NCBI RefSeq assembly: GCF_947258935.1
Contig: NZ_CAMYKH010000002.1
Location: 1 to 64,000, forward strand
Reading direction: 5' to 3'
From: an uncultured Muriicola sp.
GTDB lineage: Bacteria; Bacteroidota; Bacteroidia; Flavobacteriales; Flavobacteriaceae
Length of the DNA stretch: 64,000 bases
This document shows positions 47,898-57,918 of this stretch, in pieces. The notes below the pieces were generated by a model, which was not told where the DNA came from, did no database searches, and worked only from the letters and a program-made list of their open reading frames with translations. The first letter of the stretch is position 1, and every line of letters begins with the position of its first letter. The position numbers and the translations under genes were made by a program.

Positions 47898-48584
47898 ATG
47901 AAGCGTAAATTGAAAGAGGAATTAGTGAAGTTATCCACGGAGATCATTACTTCTCATGACATGGGTGATATTCCTGAATTGTATGAGGCTGCGAAGAATT
48001 TATATGAAAAATTGGCGGTCTTAAAATTTATTGAAGAGAAATTGAACGATGTTGAAATAGATGTTTCCAAGAATGTGATCGCCGCAAAATTTGAGAAGAT
48101 GGCTACAGCCGTTATGGATGGAAATAAAACCGTTCCCGAGAGCAACCCTCATGATGAGGATATTATTACACCAGGGATGGACACTATAAAACATATGATC
48201 TCTGAAATGCCAAATGATGCCAATATTGAACAGCTTTTTGCAGAATTTGTCGCTAAGACCGAAGTACTAAAAAATGACATGGAAGATGTTACTCCAGATA
48301 AGGAAACACTTTCAGAAAATACCAAAGGCAGATCTTTGAACGATAGCCATAGCGCAAAGGAGATGGTTGTAGGACTAAATGACCGCCTGGCATTTGTTAA
48401 ACACCTCTTCAATGATAGTACAGAAGAGTTTAACAGGGTTTTATCTCAGTTAAATACCATTGAAAGCCAGGATAGATCTACCGCATTTATCGAAAACATG
48501 GTAAAACCAGAATACAATAACTGGAAAGGCAAAGAGGAGTATGCTACTCGTTTTATGGCCTTGGTTGAGCGCAGGTTTTCGTAA
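47898..48584 (+). CDS. Conserved hypothetical protein
   Basis: 228-aa complete ORF (MKRKLKEELVKLSTEIIT...); soluble helical composition. Confidence 0.75.
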   Translation: MKRKLKEELVKLSTEIITSHDMGDIPELYEAAKNLYEKLAVLKFIEEKLNDVEIDVSKNVIAAKFEKMATAVMDGNKTVPESNPHDEDIITPGMDTIKHMISEMPNDANIEQLFAEFVAKTEVLKNDMEDVTPDKETLSENTKGRSLNDSHSAKEMVVGLNDRLAFVKHLFNDSTEEFNRVLSQLNTIESQDRSTAFIENMVKPEYNNWKGKEEYATRFMALVERRFS

Positions 48585-48611
48585 GTAGAAAAGACATTTA
48601 AAAAAGTATTG

Positions 48612-48650
48612 GCCGAAAGTTGAGAATCTAACTTTCGGCTTCTTATTTTT
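48612..48650 (+). terminator. Rho-independent terminator
   Basis: GCCGAAAGTT-N8-AACTTTCGGC followed by TTCTTATTTTT. Confidence 0.8.
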
Positions 48651-48669
48651 AACAAACAGCAATTCGTAC

Positions 48670-49341
48670 ATGGGAACATTATATCTGGTACCCACCCCAA
48701 TAGGAAATTTGGAGGACATTACGCTAAGGGCAATTAAAGTACTTCAAGAAGCAGACCTTATTCTGGCAGAAGATACCCGTACCAGCGGGAAATTATTAAA
48801 GCACTATGAGATCGGCACGCCTATGCAGTCGCATCATATGCATAACGAGCACAAGATAGTTGGTAAAATAGTAGATAGATTAAAAGGAGGAGATACCATT
48901 GCATTGATCTCAGATGCGGGTACCCCGGGAATTTCTGATCCGGGATTTCTACTTACACGTGCATGCATTGAAGAAGGAATATCTGTTGAATGTCTGCCCG
49001 GTGCCACCGCCCTTATTCCGGCTTTAGTGAATAGTGGTCTTCCTGCAGACCGTTTTGTTTTCGAAGGCTTCCTCCCCATAAAGAAGGGAAGGCAAACCAA
49101 ATTACAGCATTTGGCAGAGGAAACTCGCACCATGATCTTCTATGAATCTCCCCACAAAATACTTAAAACCCTGGAGCAGTTCATTACTTATTTTGGGCCA
49201 GACAGGCCTGCGGCGGTGTCTAGAGAGCTTACTAAATTGTATGAGGAGACTATACGTGGTACCTTATCTGAAGTACTCGCGTATTACACCACCCATACTG
49301 TGAAGGGCGAATTTGTGTTGGTAGTTGGAGGGAAGAAATAG
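48670..49341 (+). CDS. rsmI: 16S rRNA (cytidine(1402)-2'-O)-methyltransferase
   Basis: GTLYLVPTPIGNLEDITLRAIKVLQEADLILAEDTRTSGKLL, LISDAGTPGISDPGFLLTRACIEEGI. Confidence 0.96.
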   Translation: MGTLYLVPTPIGNLEDITLRAIKVLQEADLILAEDTRTSGKLLKHYEIGTPMQSHHMHNEHKIVGKIVDRLKGGDTIALISDAGTPGISDPGFLLTRACIEEGISVECLPGATALIPALVNSGLPADRFVFEGFLPIKKGRQTKLQHLAEETRTMIFYESPHKILKTLEQFITYFGPDRPAAVSRELTKLYEETIRGTLSEVLAYYTTHTVKGEFVLVVGGKK

Positions 49342-49449
49342 TTGCCTTTGCTGTTGTACTTGTATTCTAAATATGGCCACAGGCACCTTTTGTGGCATGC
49401 TCGCCATATATTTACCGGGGCACTTTCTATTTATTTAAATTAGATATTG

Positions 49450-50040
49450 CTAAAGGTGTTTCCCCTTTTCCCATCCATGTTTTCCAAGATATTGCTCCCC
49501 GCTTTCAACGGCGCCCTGTTCTATTGAGGTTCCCATGGAATCGTTCCATCTGTTGAGATAGCCAAAAAGTGAGATCACCCCTAACATCTCCACGATCTCA
49601 CCTTCATTCCAATACTTGTACAAGGTGGTTTTGATGTTCTCATCAACCATATTAGGCACTTGAGATGCTGCCAATGAGAAATTGAGTGCAGCGCGTTCTG
49701 CTTCTGAAAAGGCAGGATGAGTTCTATAGTCCCAAATATTATCTAATTGTTCCTGTTCCGCTCCGTAGCGTTCAGCCGCCCTGATGGCGTGGGCCTGACA
49801 ATACCTGCAACCTGTCGCATTGCTGCTTACCCAGGCGATCATTCTCTTTAAGGCCGAAGTAACCCTTCCCTGATTTTCCATCACAGCCTTGTTCAAATTA
49901 ATAAAGGCCTTGGAGATCGCTGGCCTGTGCTGCATGGTAAGGACAGAATTAGGACAGAACCCAAGCGTTTCATTAAAAAATGTAGCTAATTCTTTAGTTT
50001 CAGCATTGTGTTCAGGAGAAAGCGGATTGACCAGTGGCAT
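49450..50040 (-). CDS. Carboxymuconolactone decarboxylase/AhpD-like peroxidase-related protein
   Basis: RMIAWVSSNATGCRYCQAHAIRAAERYG (CxxCxxH); internal Met start at 50040 chosen. Confidence 0.88.
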   Translation of the reverse strand: MPLVNPLSPEHNAETKELATFFNETLGFCPNSVLTMQHRPAISKAFINLNKAVMENQGRVTSALKRMIAWVSSNATGCRYCQAHAIRAAERYGAEQEQLDNIWDYRTHPAFSEAERAALNFSLAASQVPNMVDENIKTTLYKYWNEGEIVEMLGVISLFGYLNRWNDSMGTSIEQGAVESGEQYLGKHGWEKGKHL

Positions 50041-50100
50041 AGGATCTTTTTTGTAGTTATTGTTGTAATTTTGAGCTAGCAAGAAACAAAAAAAAACAGT

Positions 50101-50523
50101 ATGACAAATCAGATCACTACCAAATGGATAGGCAACATGGCTTTTGAGAGCAATAATCCATCGGGCCATGAATTTATTATGGATGCAGACGTTGAAGATG
50201 GGGGTGAAGGAAAAGGGTTTAGACCAAAAGCTTTGATGTTGTCCTCTCTGGCCGGATGTTCTGGTTTAGATGTGGCGTCACTTATCAGGAAAATGAAACT
50301 ACAGGTAGATAAATTTCATATTGAGACCATTGCAGAACTCACGGAAGAGCATCCTAAATACTACAATGAAGTAAAAGTAGAGTACCATTTTTACGGAGCC
50401 AATCTGGATCAGAAAAAACTTCAACGCGCGGTAGACCTGTCTGTAGAAAAGTACTGCGGGGTAATGGAGATGTTTCGAAAATTTGCTTCGGTCTCTACGC
50501 AAACTATTTTCCATAAGGCCTAA
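50101..50523 (+). CDS. OsmC family protein
   Basis: GKGFRPKALMLSSLAGCSGLDVASLIRKMKL. Confidence 0.92.
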   Translation: MTNQITTKWIGNMAFESNNPSGHEFIMDADVEDGGEGKGFRPKALMLSSLAGCSGLDVASLIRKMKLQVDKFHIETIAELTEEHPKYYNEVKVEYHFYGANLDQKKLQRAVDLSVEKYCGVMEMFRKFASVSTQTIFHKA

Positions 50524-50606
50524 ATCAATAGTACAGTTAGGCCTTAATTCAATTTCTAACAATGAAACCAGCGCTGCATAGAATATGCATCTTCTAATAG
50601 TACCTT

Positions 50607-52325
50607 ATGAGCCCCATTGAAATTTCACAGATGCGTTGGACGTTACGACCCAAACCAGAAGAAGTTGCCGTCAAGGAATTAAGCAAGGCAATAAAAGTTA
50701 GCCCACTGGTGGCTACTCTTTTATTACAAAGAGGGATAAGCACCTATGAAGAAGCACTTCATTTTTTTCGACCTGAACTAGAAGACCTTCACGATCCCTT
50801 TCTGATGAAGGATATGGACAAAGCAGTGGATCGCATAGAACAGGCCATTAAAAAGGAACAAAACATATTGGTATACGGGGATTATGATGTTGATGGCACC
50901 ACGGCGGTGGCACTGTTATCCTCCTATCTACTGGAATCTTATCCCAGGGTTGCTACCTATATTCCGGATCGGTACGCTGAAGGTTATGGTATCTCTTACG
51001 CCGGGATCGATTTTGCAGATGATAATGAGATAGACCTTATAATTGCTCTGGATTGTGGTATTAAGGCCATTGATAAGGTGTCTTATGCGAAGGAAAAAGG
51101 GATCGATTTTATAATATGTGATCACCATAGGCCCGGAGAGCAATTGCCCGAAGCAGTGGCGGTGCTTGATCCGAAACGAGAAGATTGTACCTATCCCTAT
51201 GACGAATTGTGCGGTTGTGGTATAGGTTTTAAATTGATTCAGGCCATAGAATTTAGCAAGGGCAGATCAATAGATGGTCTGATCCCATACCTCGATCTGG
51301 TGGCGACAGCAATTGCTGCAGACATTGTTCCTATGACAGGGGAGAACAGGGTTTTGGCACATTTTGGCCTAAAGGTCATTAACGCATCTCATCGTCCAGG
51401 ATTTAAAGCCATCCTTAAGGCGCTGAAAAAGACCCTGTTAACCATCACCGATGTGGTCTTTGTCATTGCGCCAAGGATCAATGCCGCCGGAAGAATGGAA
51501 CATGGACGTTATGCCGTTGCACTTTTAACAGAGACCAATCCGGCTAAGGCCGAAGAAATGGCCAGGGAAATAGAAGTCTTTAATACAGATCGTCGTGGTT
51601 TAGATCAGGAGATAACCGCCGAAGCCTTGGTACAGATTCAGGAAAATAAAGAAGAAGAAAGATTTACTTCTGTGGTTTACAGGGAATCCTGGCATAAAGG
51701 AGTTATAGGGATAGTTGCTTCACGCCTAACGGAGACCTATTACAGACCCACGCTGGTGTTTACAAAAAGTGGAGATAAATTAGCCGCTTCCGCACGTTCG
51801 GTGAGGGGTTTTGATGTGTATAATGCCTTGGAATTGTGCCAGGATCACCTGGAGCAATTTGGAGGTCATAAATATGCGGCAGGTCTAACACTTCTTGAGA
51901 ACCAATACGACGATTTTAAGGCCCAATTTGAAAAAGTAGTAGCCAGCACAATTGACCCAATGCTGCTTACCCCTGAGATCAATATAGATGCAGAGATCAT
52001 GCTATCGGAGATAACCCCAAAACTAATGCGTATCCTTAGTCAGTTTGCTCCCTTTGGCCCGGGGAATATGAAGCCTGTATTTTTATCGCATCACCTTCAG
52101 GATACTGGCTACGCTAAAGGAGTAGGGGAAGAGAACAAGCATTTAAAACTTGCCGTTAAACAACATACCCCACAACCCATAGGAGCCATCGGTTTTGGCC
52201 TTGGGAGTAAATTAGCTGTAGTAGCAAATGGGAGTGAATTCAGTGCGGTCTATACGCTGGAGGAGAATGTCTGGAATGGCACCGTAAATTTACAATTGAA
52301 ACTCAAGGACCTTAGGGCATCCTAA
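50607..52325 (+). CDS. recJ: Single-stranded-DNA-specific exonuclease RecJ
   Basis: NILVYGDYDVDGTTAVALLSSYL, DLIIALDCGIKAIDKVSYAKEKGIDFIICDHHRPGEQLP, PRINAAGRMEHGRYAVALL. Confidence 0.96.
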   Translation: MSPIEISQMRWTLRPKPEEVAVKELSKAIKVSPLVATLLLQRGISTYEEALHFFRPELEDLHDPFLMKDMDKAVDRIEQAIKKEQNILVYGDYDVDGTTAVALLSSYLLESYPRVATYIPDRYAEGYGISYAGIDFADDNEIDLIIALDCGIKAIDKVSYAKEKGIDFIICDHHRPGEQLPEAVAVLDPKREDCTYPYDELCGCGIGFKLIQAIEFSKGRSIDGLIPYLDLVATAIAADIVPMTGENRVLAHFGLKVINASHRPGFKAILKALKKTLLTITDVVFVIAPRINAAGRMEHGRYAVALLTETNPAKAEEMAREIEVFNTDRRGLDQEITAEALVQIQENKEEERFTSVVYRESWHKGVIGIVASRLTETYYRPTLVFTKSGDKLAASARSVRGFDVYNALELCQDHLEQFGGHKYAAGLTLLENQYDDFKAQFEKVVASTIDPMLLTPEINIDAEIMLSEITPKLMRILSQFAPFGPGNMKPVFLSHHLQDTGYAKGVGEENKHLKLAVKQHTPQPIGAIGFGLGSKLAVVANGSEFSAVYTLEENVWNGTVNLQLKLKDLRAS

Positions 52326-53089
52326 GGGTTATAGTGCTCGAGCTTAAAGCTGGTTCCGTCGAGAACGCCATAGGTATAATGGCTTATCCAATCGCCTAAA
52401 TTGATATAGGTGGAATTCTCATTTAAGGCTATTTCCAGAGGTAGATGACGATGTCCAAAGACAAAGAAATCGAAATGGTCCTGGGATAATTTCCGCTTTG
52501 CATACTGAACCAGCCATTCATTTTCCTCTCCCAGGAATTCCTGGTCTTCCTCGCCTGAGATCAACTTGTTTTTTACCGAAAAATACTGGGCCACCCGTAC
52601 GCCCCAATCGGGGTGTAACCAACGAAAGAACCATTTCGCAACAGGGTTGGTAAATACCTTTTTCATTCTTTTATATCCCTTATCATGTGGGCCTAACCCA
52701 TCCCCATGCCCAATAAAGAATCGTTTTGAATTGATCTCAAATTGTTCCGGTTGATGAAATACAGGGATCCCGAGTTCTTCCTGAAAATATCCGTTCATCC
52801 ACAGATCGTGGTTGCCGGTAAAAAAAAATACAGGTATACCACTATCAGTGATCTCTGCCAGGGTGCCCAGAGTACGCACAAATCCTTTGGGGACTACGGT
52901 TTTATACTCAAACCAAAAATCAAAAAGATCTCCTAATAAAAAAATAGCTGCGGCATCTTTTTTTACGTGCCTTAGCCAAGAGACGAAGATACGCTCTCTT
53001 TCAGCACTTTTATCCCTGGTTGGAGCCCCCAGATGGTTATCGCTGGCAAAATAGATCTTCTTTCCTGGCGGTACGAGAATTTGCTTCAT
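52322..53089 (-). CDS. lpxH: UDP-2,3-diacylglucosamine diphosphatase
   Basis: KIYFASDNHLGAPTRDKSAERERIFVSWL, IFLLGDLFDFWFEYK, FFTGNHDLWM, GHGDGLGPHDKGYKRM, FGHRHLP. Confidence 0.93.
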   Translation of the reverse strand: MKQILVPPGKKIYFASDNHLGAPTRDKSAERERIFVSWLRHVKKDAAAIFLLGDLFDFWFEYKTVVPKGFVRTLGTLAEITDSGIPVFFFTGNHDLWMNGYFQEELGIPVFHQPEQFEINSKRFFIGHGDGLGPHDKGYKRMKKVFTNPVAKWFFRWLHPDWGVRVAQYFSVKNKLISGEEDQEFLGEENEWLVQYAKRKLSQDHFDFFVFGHRHLPLEIALNENSTYINLGDWISHYTYGVLDGTSFKLEHYNP

Positions 53090-53122
53090 TTGGTTATAAA
53101 GATAGGAAAAACGGCTAGGGGT

Positions 53123-53581
53123 TTATTTATTGTCTTCTGAGAACCATTCTGCATAGGCCGTCTCAGTTTCCCTTAGTTTTAAGGAATGAAGTTGCAGATG
53201 TTGAGGCAACCGATCTTTGATCTTATCTGCAAAATCGATCACCATATTTTCACTGGTGGGCTGATAATCAGCAAATATAACTTTGTGACCTCTTGTTTCC
53301 AGCTCTCTGGCCAATTCCAGATGCGGTGTATTTTTGTTGAATACCGTAGCATGATCGAACAGATCAACTACCTCCTCTTTTACTATTTTTTTAAGATCCC
53401 CAAAATCGATCACCATTCCCAGTTTTACCGCTTCTTTTTCAGAAACCGGAGTTCCGATGACCGTAACAGCTAACTTATAGCTATGCCCATGGACATTTTT
53501 ACATTTCCCATCGTAACCATACAAGGCGTGGCCCGTTTCAAATCTAAACTCCTTGGTTACACGTATCTTACTCATTTGCAC
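53123..53581 (-). CDS. queD: 6-carboxytetrahydropterin synthase family protein
   Basis: FRFETGHALYGYDGKCKNVHGHSYKLAVTVIG, VIDFGDLKKIV, PTSENMVIDFADKI. Confidence 0.9.
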   Translation of the reverse strand: MQMSKIRVTKEFRFETGHALYGYDGKCKNVHGHSYKLAVTVIGTPVSEKEAVKLGMVIDFGDLKKIVKEEVVDLFDHATVFNKNTPHLELARELETRGHKVIFADYQPTSENMVIDFADKIKDRLPQHLQLHSLKLRETETAYAEWFSEDNK

Positions 53582-53672
53582 TTTCCTTAAAGGACAAAGG
53601 TAGGAATTCTTTAAAAGGAAGGCACTTTTAAATCTATCTGGCTTTTTAAGATTTTAAATGGGTTATGGGCAA

Positions 53673-54788
53673 TTATTTAGGTTTTTTCAATCCAAAGAAA
53701 GGCCTAATGAGTCTCCATCTTCTTATACAGGTTTCATAAATGATATAGGAACCACCAAAAGTAGCGATCGTCAGGATCAGGAATTTTGGCAGGAGCCCCC
53801 AGGGCAAGTCCATAATGAAATAAGCTGTGATAATAGTAATCGTCTGATGCAGAATATAGAATGGATATACTGCTTCGTTGGAATAAGCCAATGCTTTGCT
53901 TTGCTTGTTCAAATATCGCGCAGCATAGCCAAAGAGTGCAAGGATCCATGACCATAGATTAAAGACCTTCAGAAAGGCTTCAACAAAATGCTCCCAAATA
54001 GAATCTTCAAAAGTCATTATCAGACCAAGGAATAGGGTAAACCCAACTATTCCGCAAATAAGATAAAATCTGCGATGCTCAGTTACCGTTTTCCAGAACT
54101 GTTCTTTTACAGAGATCAGCAGAAAGCCATAGAAAAATAGGGTAGCGTAATTTACTATCGCAAACCAATCGCCAATCAGGGCATGGGTGATGTTAAAAAA
54201 TGGCTCTAGCAAAGATTCGAAGAAATACAGCGGAATTATGAGCCAGAAAAGGCCATACTTACTGGCAACCTTATTTTTTATCCTCAAAAGGAATCTGTTT
54301 CCAGGATGCTTACGCAGGTAAAGAAACACAGGGAGCAAGGCCAGCGAAAAAAGTAACAAATACGGTAAGAACCAGAGGTGGTGCCAGCTCATATTCCCTT
54401 CCGGATATACACCGATAAATGCCTTCGATGGCCAAAAGTCAAAATAGGACCCAAGAAATTGCCCGGCGGAAAACTTTTCTATATATACCTGCGGAGGAAC
54501 AATTATAAGCATGCCCACCACTAAAGGAAGGAATAACCTTTTAATACGTTCCATACTGAATTGCGGTCCCGTTCTTTTGTTTAAAGCGTAATAAGTGCCC
54601 ATTCCGGAGATAACGAACAGGATGGGTAGTCGCCATTGATTAAGGAACAGCATTGGGTACCGCAGCCAAGAATATTCCACATTATTTTTAATATGCCAAC
54701 CCCATGGAACAAAGAACATACCTACGTGATAAAAGATAAGCAGTCCAAAAACCAGCACCCTTAACCAATCCAGATCATACCGTCGCAT
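53673..54788 (-). CDS. Acyltransferase family 3 membrane protein
   Basis: RRYDLDWLRVLVFGLLIFYHVGMFF...WRLPILFVISGMGTYYAL. Confidence 0.9.
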   Translation of the reverse strand: MRRYDLDWLRVLVFGLLIFYHVGMFFVPWGWHIKNNVEYSWLRYPMLFLNQWRLPILFVISGMGTYYALNKRTGPQFSMERIKRLFLPLVVGMLIIVPPQVYIEKFSAGQFLGSYFDFWPSKAFIGVYPEGNMSWHHLWFLPYLLLFSLALLPVFLYLRKHPGNRFLLRIKNKVASKYGLFWLIIPLYFFESLLEPFFNITHALIGDWFAIVNYATLFFYGFLLISVKEQFWKTVTEHRRFYLICGIVGFTLFLGLIMTFEDSIWEHFVEAFLKVFNLWSWILALFGYAARYLNKQSKALAYSNEAVYPFYILHQTITIITAYFIMDLPWGLLPKFLILTIATFGGSYIIYETCIRRWRLIRPFFGLKKPK

Positions 54789-54838
54789 ACTATTTCCTTT
54801 TACCCAAAGATATTCTTAAACCAAATGCGTTGTGATCC

Positions 54839-54878
54839 TTTGTGTTGAATGACAAGGATTTGTGGTGAATGACAAGGT
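54839..54878. repeat. 20-bp tandem direct repeat, candidate regulator binding site
   Basis: TTTGTGTTGAATGACAAGGA / TTTGTGGTGAATGACAAGGT (18 of 20 identical), between the LytTR gene and the acyltransferase. Confidence 0.8.
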
Positions 54879-54884
54879 ATATTG

Positions 54885-55760
54885 CTATTGTTGTAACCTG
54901 GACTCAAATGTAGGGATCATATTTCTTGAAACCGGGATGGTACTATTCCCATGTTGTAGTGTAAGTTGGTATCCTTGGGCATTGCCTTTAACATGTTCAA
55001 GGAAAGAAAGATTAACAATATAAGACCGATGTGTTCTAACGATCTGGTCTATGACGCCTAGTTGTTTTTCAAATTCTTTGATAGTGATCCTTTTTAATAC
55101 TTGGATCAGATCATTCCCGGTATACATGTATAACATGAGGTAATTTCCTTCTGCTTTGGCAAATAGAAATTGATCTATTTCCAGATCGAACCTGTCCATT
55201 TTAACCTGTGTTTCTATGGGAACAATGCTGACACTTTTGGGTGTGTTGAATACCCTCCGTGAATGCTCCAGAATATTTGCCTCTCTCATAAAACGGGCAT
55301 TTAGCCTGTTAGAATTTACGGATACAATTATGCCAACCAGAAGGATACCCACTAAAAATGTATTGCCAACCTCTTCTCTAAAATACCCCCAGGACCAATT
55401 ATTGGGATTATCGTAAATAAGGTCTCTTATAAGGAATTGGCCTATGCCGATAAGCAAAAGATAAATACTGAGAAAAATGATATCCTTTCCAATGGTCCAA
55501 TGCTCATCAATAGAAGGTGATAAATGGATAAATGGATATATAAGAAGCAGAATCACCATGGGCATAAACGCATGTATAAAACTGATCCAGAAATAATCCA
55601 TCCTATGTTCAGCTGTATTTACATTAAATGGGGTGAAGAAGTAATTGAAAAAAAAGGCTAGTAAGAAGATGGCAAGACCAAATTGCAAAAGGGACCTGCC
55701 CCGGAAATAAAAGGGATAGGGTGTACTTAAATATTTCATGATGGATAAATTCACGGCCAT
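54885..55760 (-). CDS. Membrane-anchored LytTR-family DNA-binding regulator
   Basis: Four hydrophobic N-terminal segments; LytTR domain FLFAKAEGNYLMLYMYTGNDLIQVLKRITIKEFEKQLGVIDQIVRTHRSYIVNLSFLEHVKGNAQGYQLTLQHGNSTIPVSRNMIPTF. Confidence 0.92.
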   Translation of the reverse strand: MAVNLSIMKYLSTPYPFYFRGRSLLQFGLAIFLLAFFFNYFFTPFNVNTAEHRMDYFWISFIHAFMPMVILLLIYPFIHLSPSIDEHWTIGKDIIFLSIYLLLIGIGQFLIRDLIYDNPNNWSWGYFREEVGNTFLVGILLVGIIVSVNSNRLNARFMREANILEHSRRVFNTPKSVSIVPIETQVKMDRFDLEIDQFLFAKAEGNYLMLYMYTGNDLIQVLKRITIKEFEKQLGVIDQIVRTHRSYIVNLSFLEHVKGNAQGYQLTLQHGNSTIPVSRNMIPTFESRLQQ

Positions 55761-55784
55761 GCTATCACCATATAAGAAACGATT

Positions 55785-56552
55785 TTATTTTTTAAAGGCC
55801 TCTAATGCTTTCTTGGTATGAGGCGATAGGGCCAAGCTACCTGTAATAGCCGCTCTATCTGTTAACAATTGGGCCCAATTGTCAGTGCCTTTCCACAACA
55901 CTTTTTTAAGTTCTCGAAGTGCTTGTGGGTTAATCCCTCCCAATTGGGAAGTAAAATAATCAATTTCTTTATCCATCTCCTTTATAGTGTTAAAGACTTT
56001 GGAGTACAGACCTTTATCCTTCGCCCAATATGCGTTCTTCCATTCAGTGGGGGCTAAAGACATTTCTGCCAAACCAGATACGCCTATTTTTCGTTCCACT
56101 GCAGGGGCAATAACAAGTGGGGCAATACCAATGGTCAGTTCTGAAAGTCGGACTGCGGCATCCTCAACAGCAAATACATAGTCGCAAGCTGCAATAAGTC
56201 CTACTCCCCCGCCGACGGCTTTTCCCTGAACTCTGCCTACAATTGGTTGGGAACAGCGCCGCATGGCATTCAGGACATGGGCAAACCCGCTAAAAAATCG
56301 GGTGCCTTCCTCCTCCGTAGAAACGGCCATTAGTTCATTAAAAGAGGCCCCTGCACAAAAGGCGCCATCTCCTTCAGATCGCAAAACAATAAGCGAGACC
56401 TCCTTGTTTTGTGAAAGCTCATCCAGGGTCTTGGTAAGGCGTTGAAGTAATTCAGCAACAAAAGAATTACTGGCCGGATGGCCAAATTCTACAGATGCAA
56501 CAGTATTTTGAATATTGGTGTAAAGGCTACCATTTGTTCTGGAAGTTCCCAT
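55785..56552 (-). CDS. Enoyl-CoA hydratase/isomerase family protein
   Basis: LIVLRSEGDGAFCAGASFNEL, IVGRVQGKAVGGGVGLIAACDYVFAVEDAAVRLSELTIGI. Confidence 0.92.
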   Translation of the reverse strand: MGTSRTNGSLYTNIQNTVASVEFGHPASNSFVAELLQRLTKTLDELSQNKEVSLIVLRSEGDGAFCAGASFNELMAVSTEEEGTRFFSGFAHVLNAMRRCSQPIVGRVQGKAVGGGVGLIAACDYVFAVEDAAVRLSELTIGIAPLVIAPAVERKIGVSGLAEMSLAPTEWKNAYWAKDKGLYSKVFNTIKEMDKEIDYFTSQLGGINPQALRELKKVLWKGTDNWAQLLTDRAAITGSLALSPHTKKALEAFKK

Positions 56553-56573
56553 GGATCATAGATTTTCTCAAAA

Positions 56574-57908
56574 TTACACCTTTTGCAATAGCGGACGAAA
56601 TTTTGCCCTGAACTTCCAGACCAGTGCTCCTCCTCGGATCATCATCCAAACCGTGATGGCTATCCAAATACCATACAGACCTAAATTAAAGAGATTTCCC
56701 AAATATAGCATTGGGATAAATCCCAGGAAGGTAGCCACAAGCAGCACGTTTCTTAAGTATTTCATTTCGCCAAGGCCCTTAAACAGACCATCAAATACAA
56801 ATGCCACGGTGTTTATAGGTAGGGCCAGAATAACTATAAAGAAAATGGAGTAAAAGGTTTGCAGCACAGCTGTATCATTTGAAAACAGTGCACCAAGGGG
56901 CCGGTAAAGTAGTACGCCTATTCCCATTAACACCAAACTTACGGCAACACCATAAAGAATTATTTTTTTGGCTAGTTTCCATAAGTTGGGATAGTCCTTG
57001 GCGCCAAGGAGACGCCCGCCCATAATATTGCCAGCGGCCCCATAGCCATCAATAAAAAATGCGGCAAATAACCATAAATTGATGGCAATGGTGTGGGCTC
57101 CAATAAATCGATCCCCTAAAGCGGTAGCCTCCCTTACAGCAAGGACCAAGGTTATATTAAGGGCAACGGTCCGTACAAATAGATTCAGACTCATCCCTAT
57201 CAATCTACCTAACTCAGGATGTAATGACATTGTTGGTATAAGAGAAATATTTGTTTTGGTGATTAAAAGGTACAATGCCATTACAGCCATAACACCCTGC
57301 GCAATAAGACTGGCCCAGGCAGCTCCTTCTAAATACATTGGGGCTATTATTCCCTTAATGCCATACACCAGGGCAAAATCGAGGCCAATATTAAGTACAG
57401 ATCCTACGATGGCTATCATCATGGGCCAGTAAGTATTCTGCAGCCCTCTGAAAATACCCATGATAGCAAATACGAACAGTGTGAGGGGAAATCCCCAGAC
57501 CCTGATAGAATAATAAGACACACAGAATTCCAGGATCTTGCCTTTGGCATTTAACAACATAAATATCTCTTCTACCACAAAGATGGTGGCAACCAGGATC
57601 AAAACACTTAGAAGCAAATTCAGGCATATGGCCTGAGCCGGAAGGTTGGCTACCTGTTGTAGCTTTCCTGCTCCCAGATATTGAGAAATGATGGCCGAAA
57701 TGGCACTTCGGGTCTGCCCCAATATCCAAATAAGCATAGATAGAAAGGCCCCTACAATGCCTACAGCCGCAAGAGATTCCAGCCCATTAACAGGAATGTT
57801 GCCAACAATAGCCGTATCTGTTATAGATAGGATAGGTTCTGCAATGCCGGCTATGGTGGCCGGGATGGCCAATTTGTTAATGGTCTTAAATGAGACTACG
57901 GTTTTCAA
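56574..57908 (-). CDS. MATE family efflux transporter
   Basis: NKLAIPATIAGIAEPILSITDTAIVGNIPVNGLESLAAVGI and 12-TM profile. Confidence 0.93.
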   Translation of the reverse strand: MKTVVSFKTINKLAIPATIAGIAEPILSITDTAIVGNIPVNGLESLAAVGIVGAFLSMLIWILGQTRSAISAIISQYLGAGKLQQVANLPAQAICLNLLLSVLILVATIFVVEEIFMLLNAKGKILEFCVSYYSIRVWGFPLTLFVFAIMGIFRGLQNTYWPMMIAIVGSVLNIGLDFALVYGIKGIIAPMYLEGAAWASLIAQGVMAVMALYLLITKTNISLIPTMSLHPELGRLIGMSLNLFVRTVALNITLVLAVREATALGDRFIGAHTIAINLWLFAAFFIDGYGAAGNIMGGRLLGAKDYPNLWKLAKKIILYGVAVSLVLMGIGVLLYRPLGALFSNDTAVLQTFYSIFFIVILALPINTVAFVFDGLFKGLGEMKYLRNVLLVATFLGFIPMLYLGNLFNLGLYGIWIAITVWMMIRGGALVWKFRAKFRPLLQKV

Positions 57909-57918
57909 ATAATCAAGA

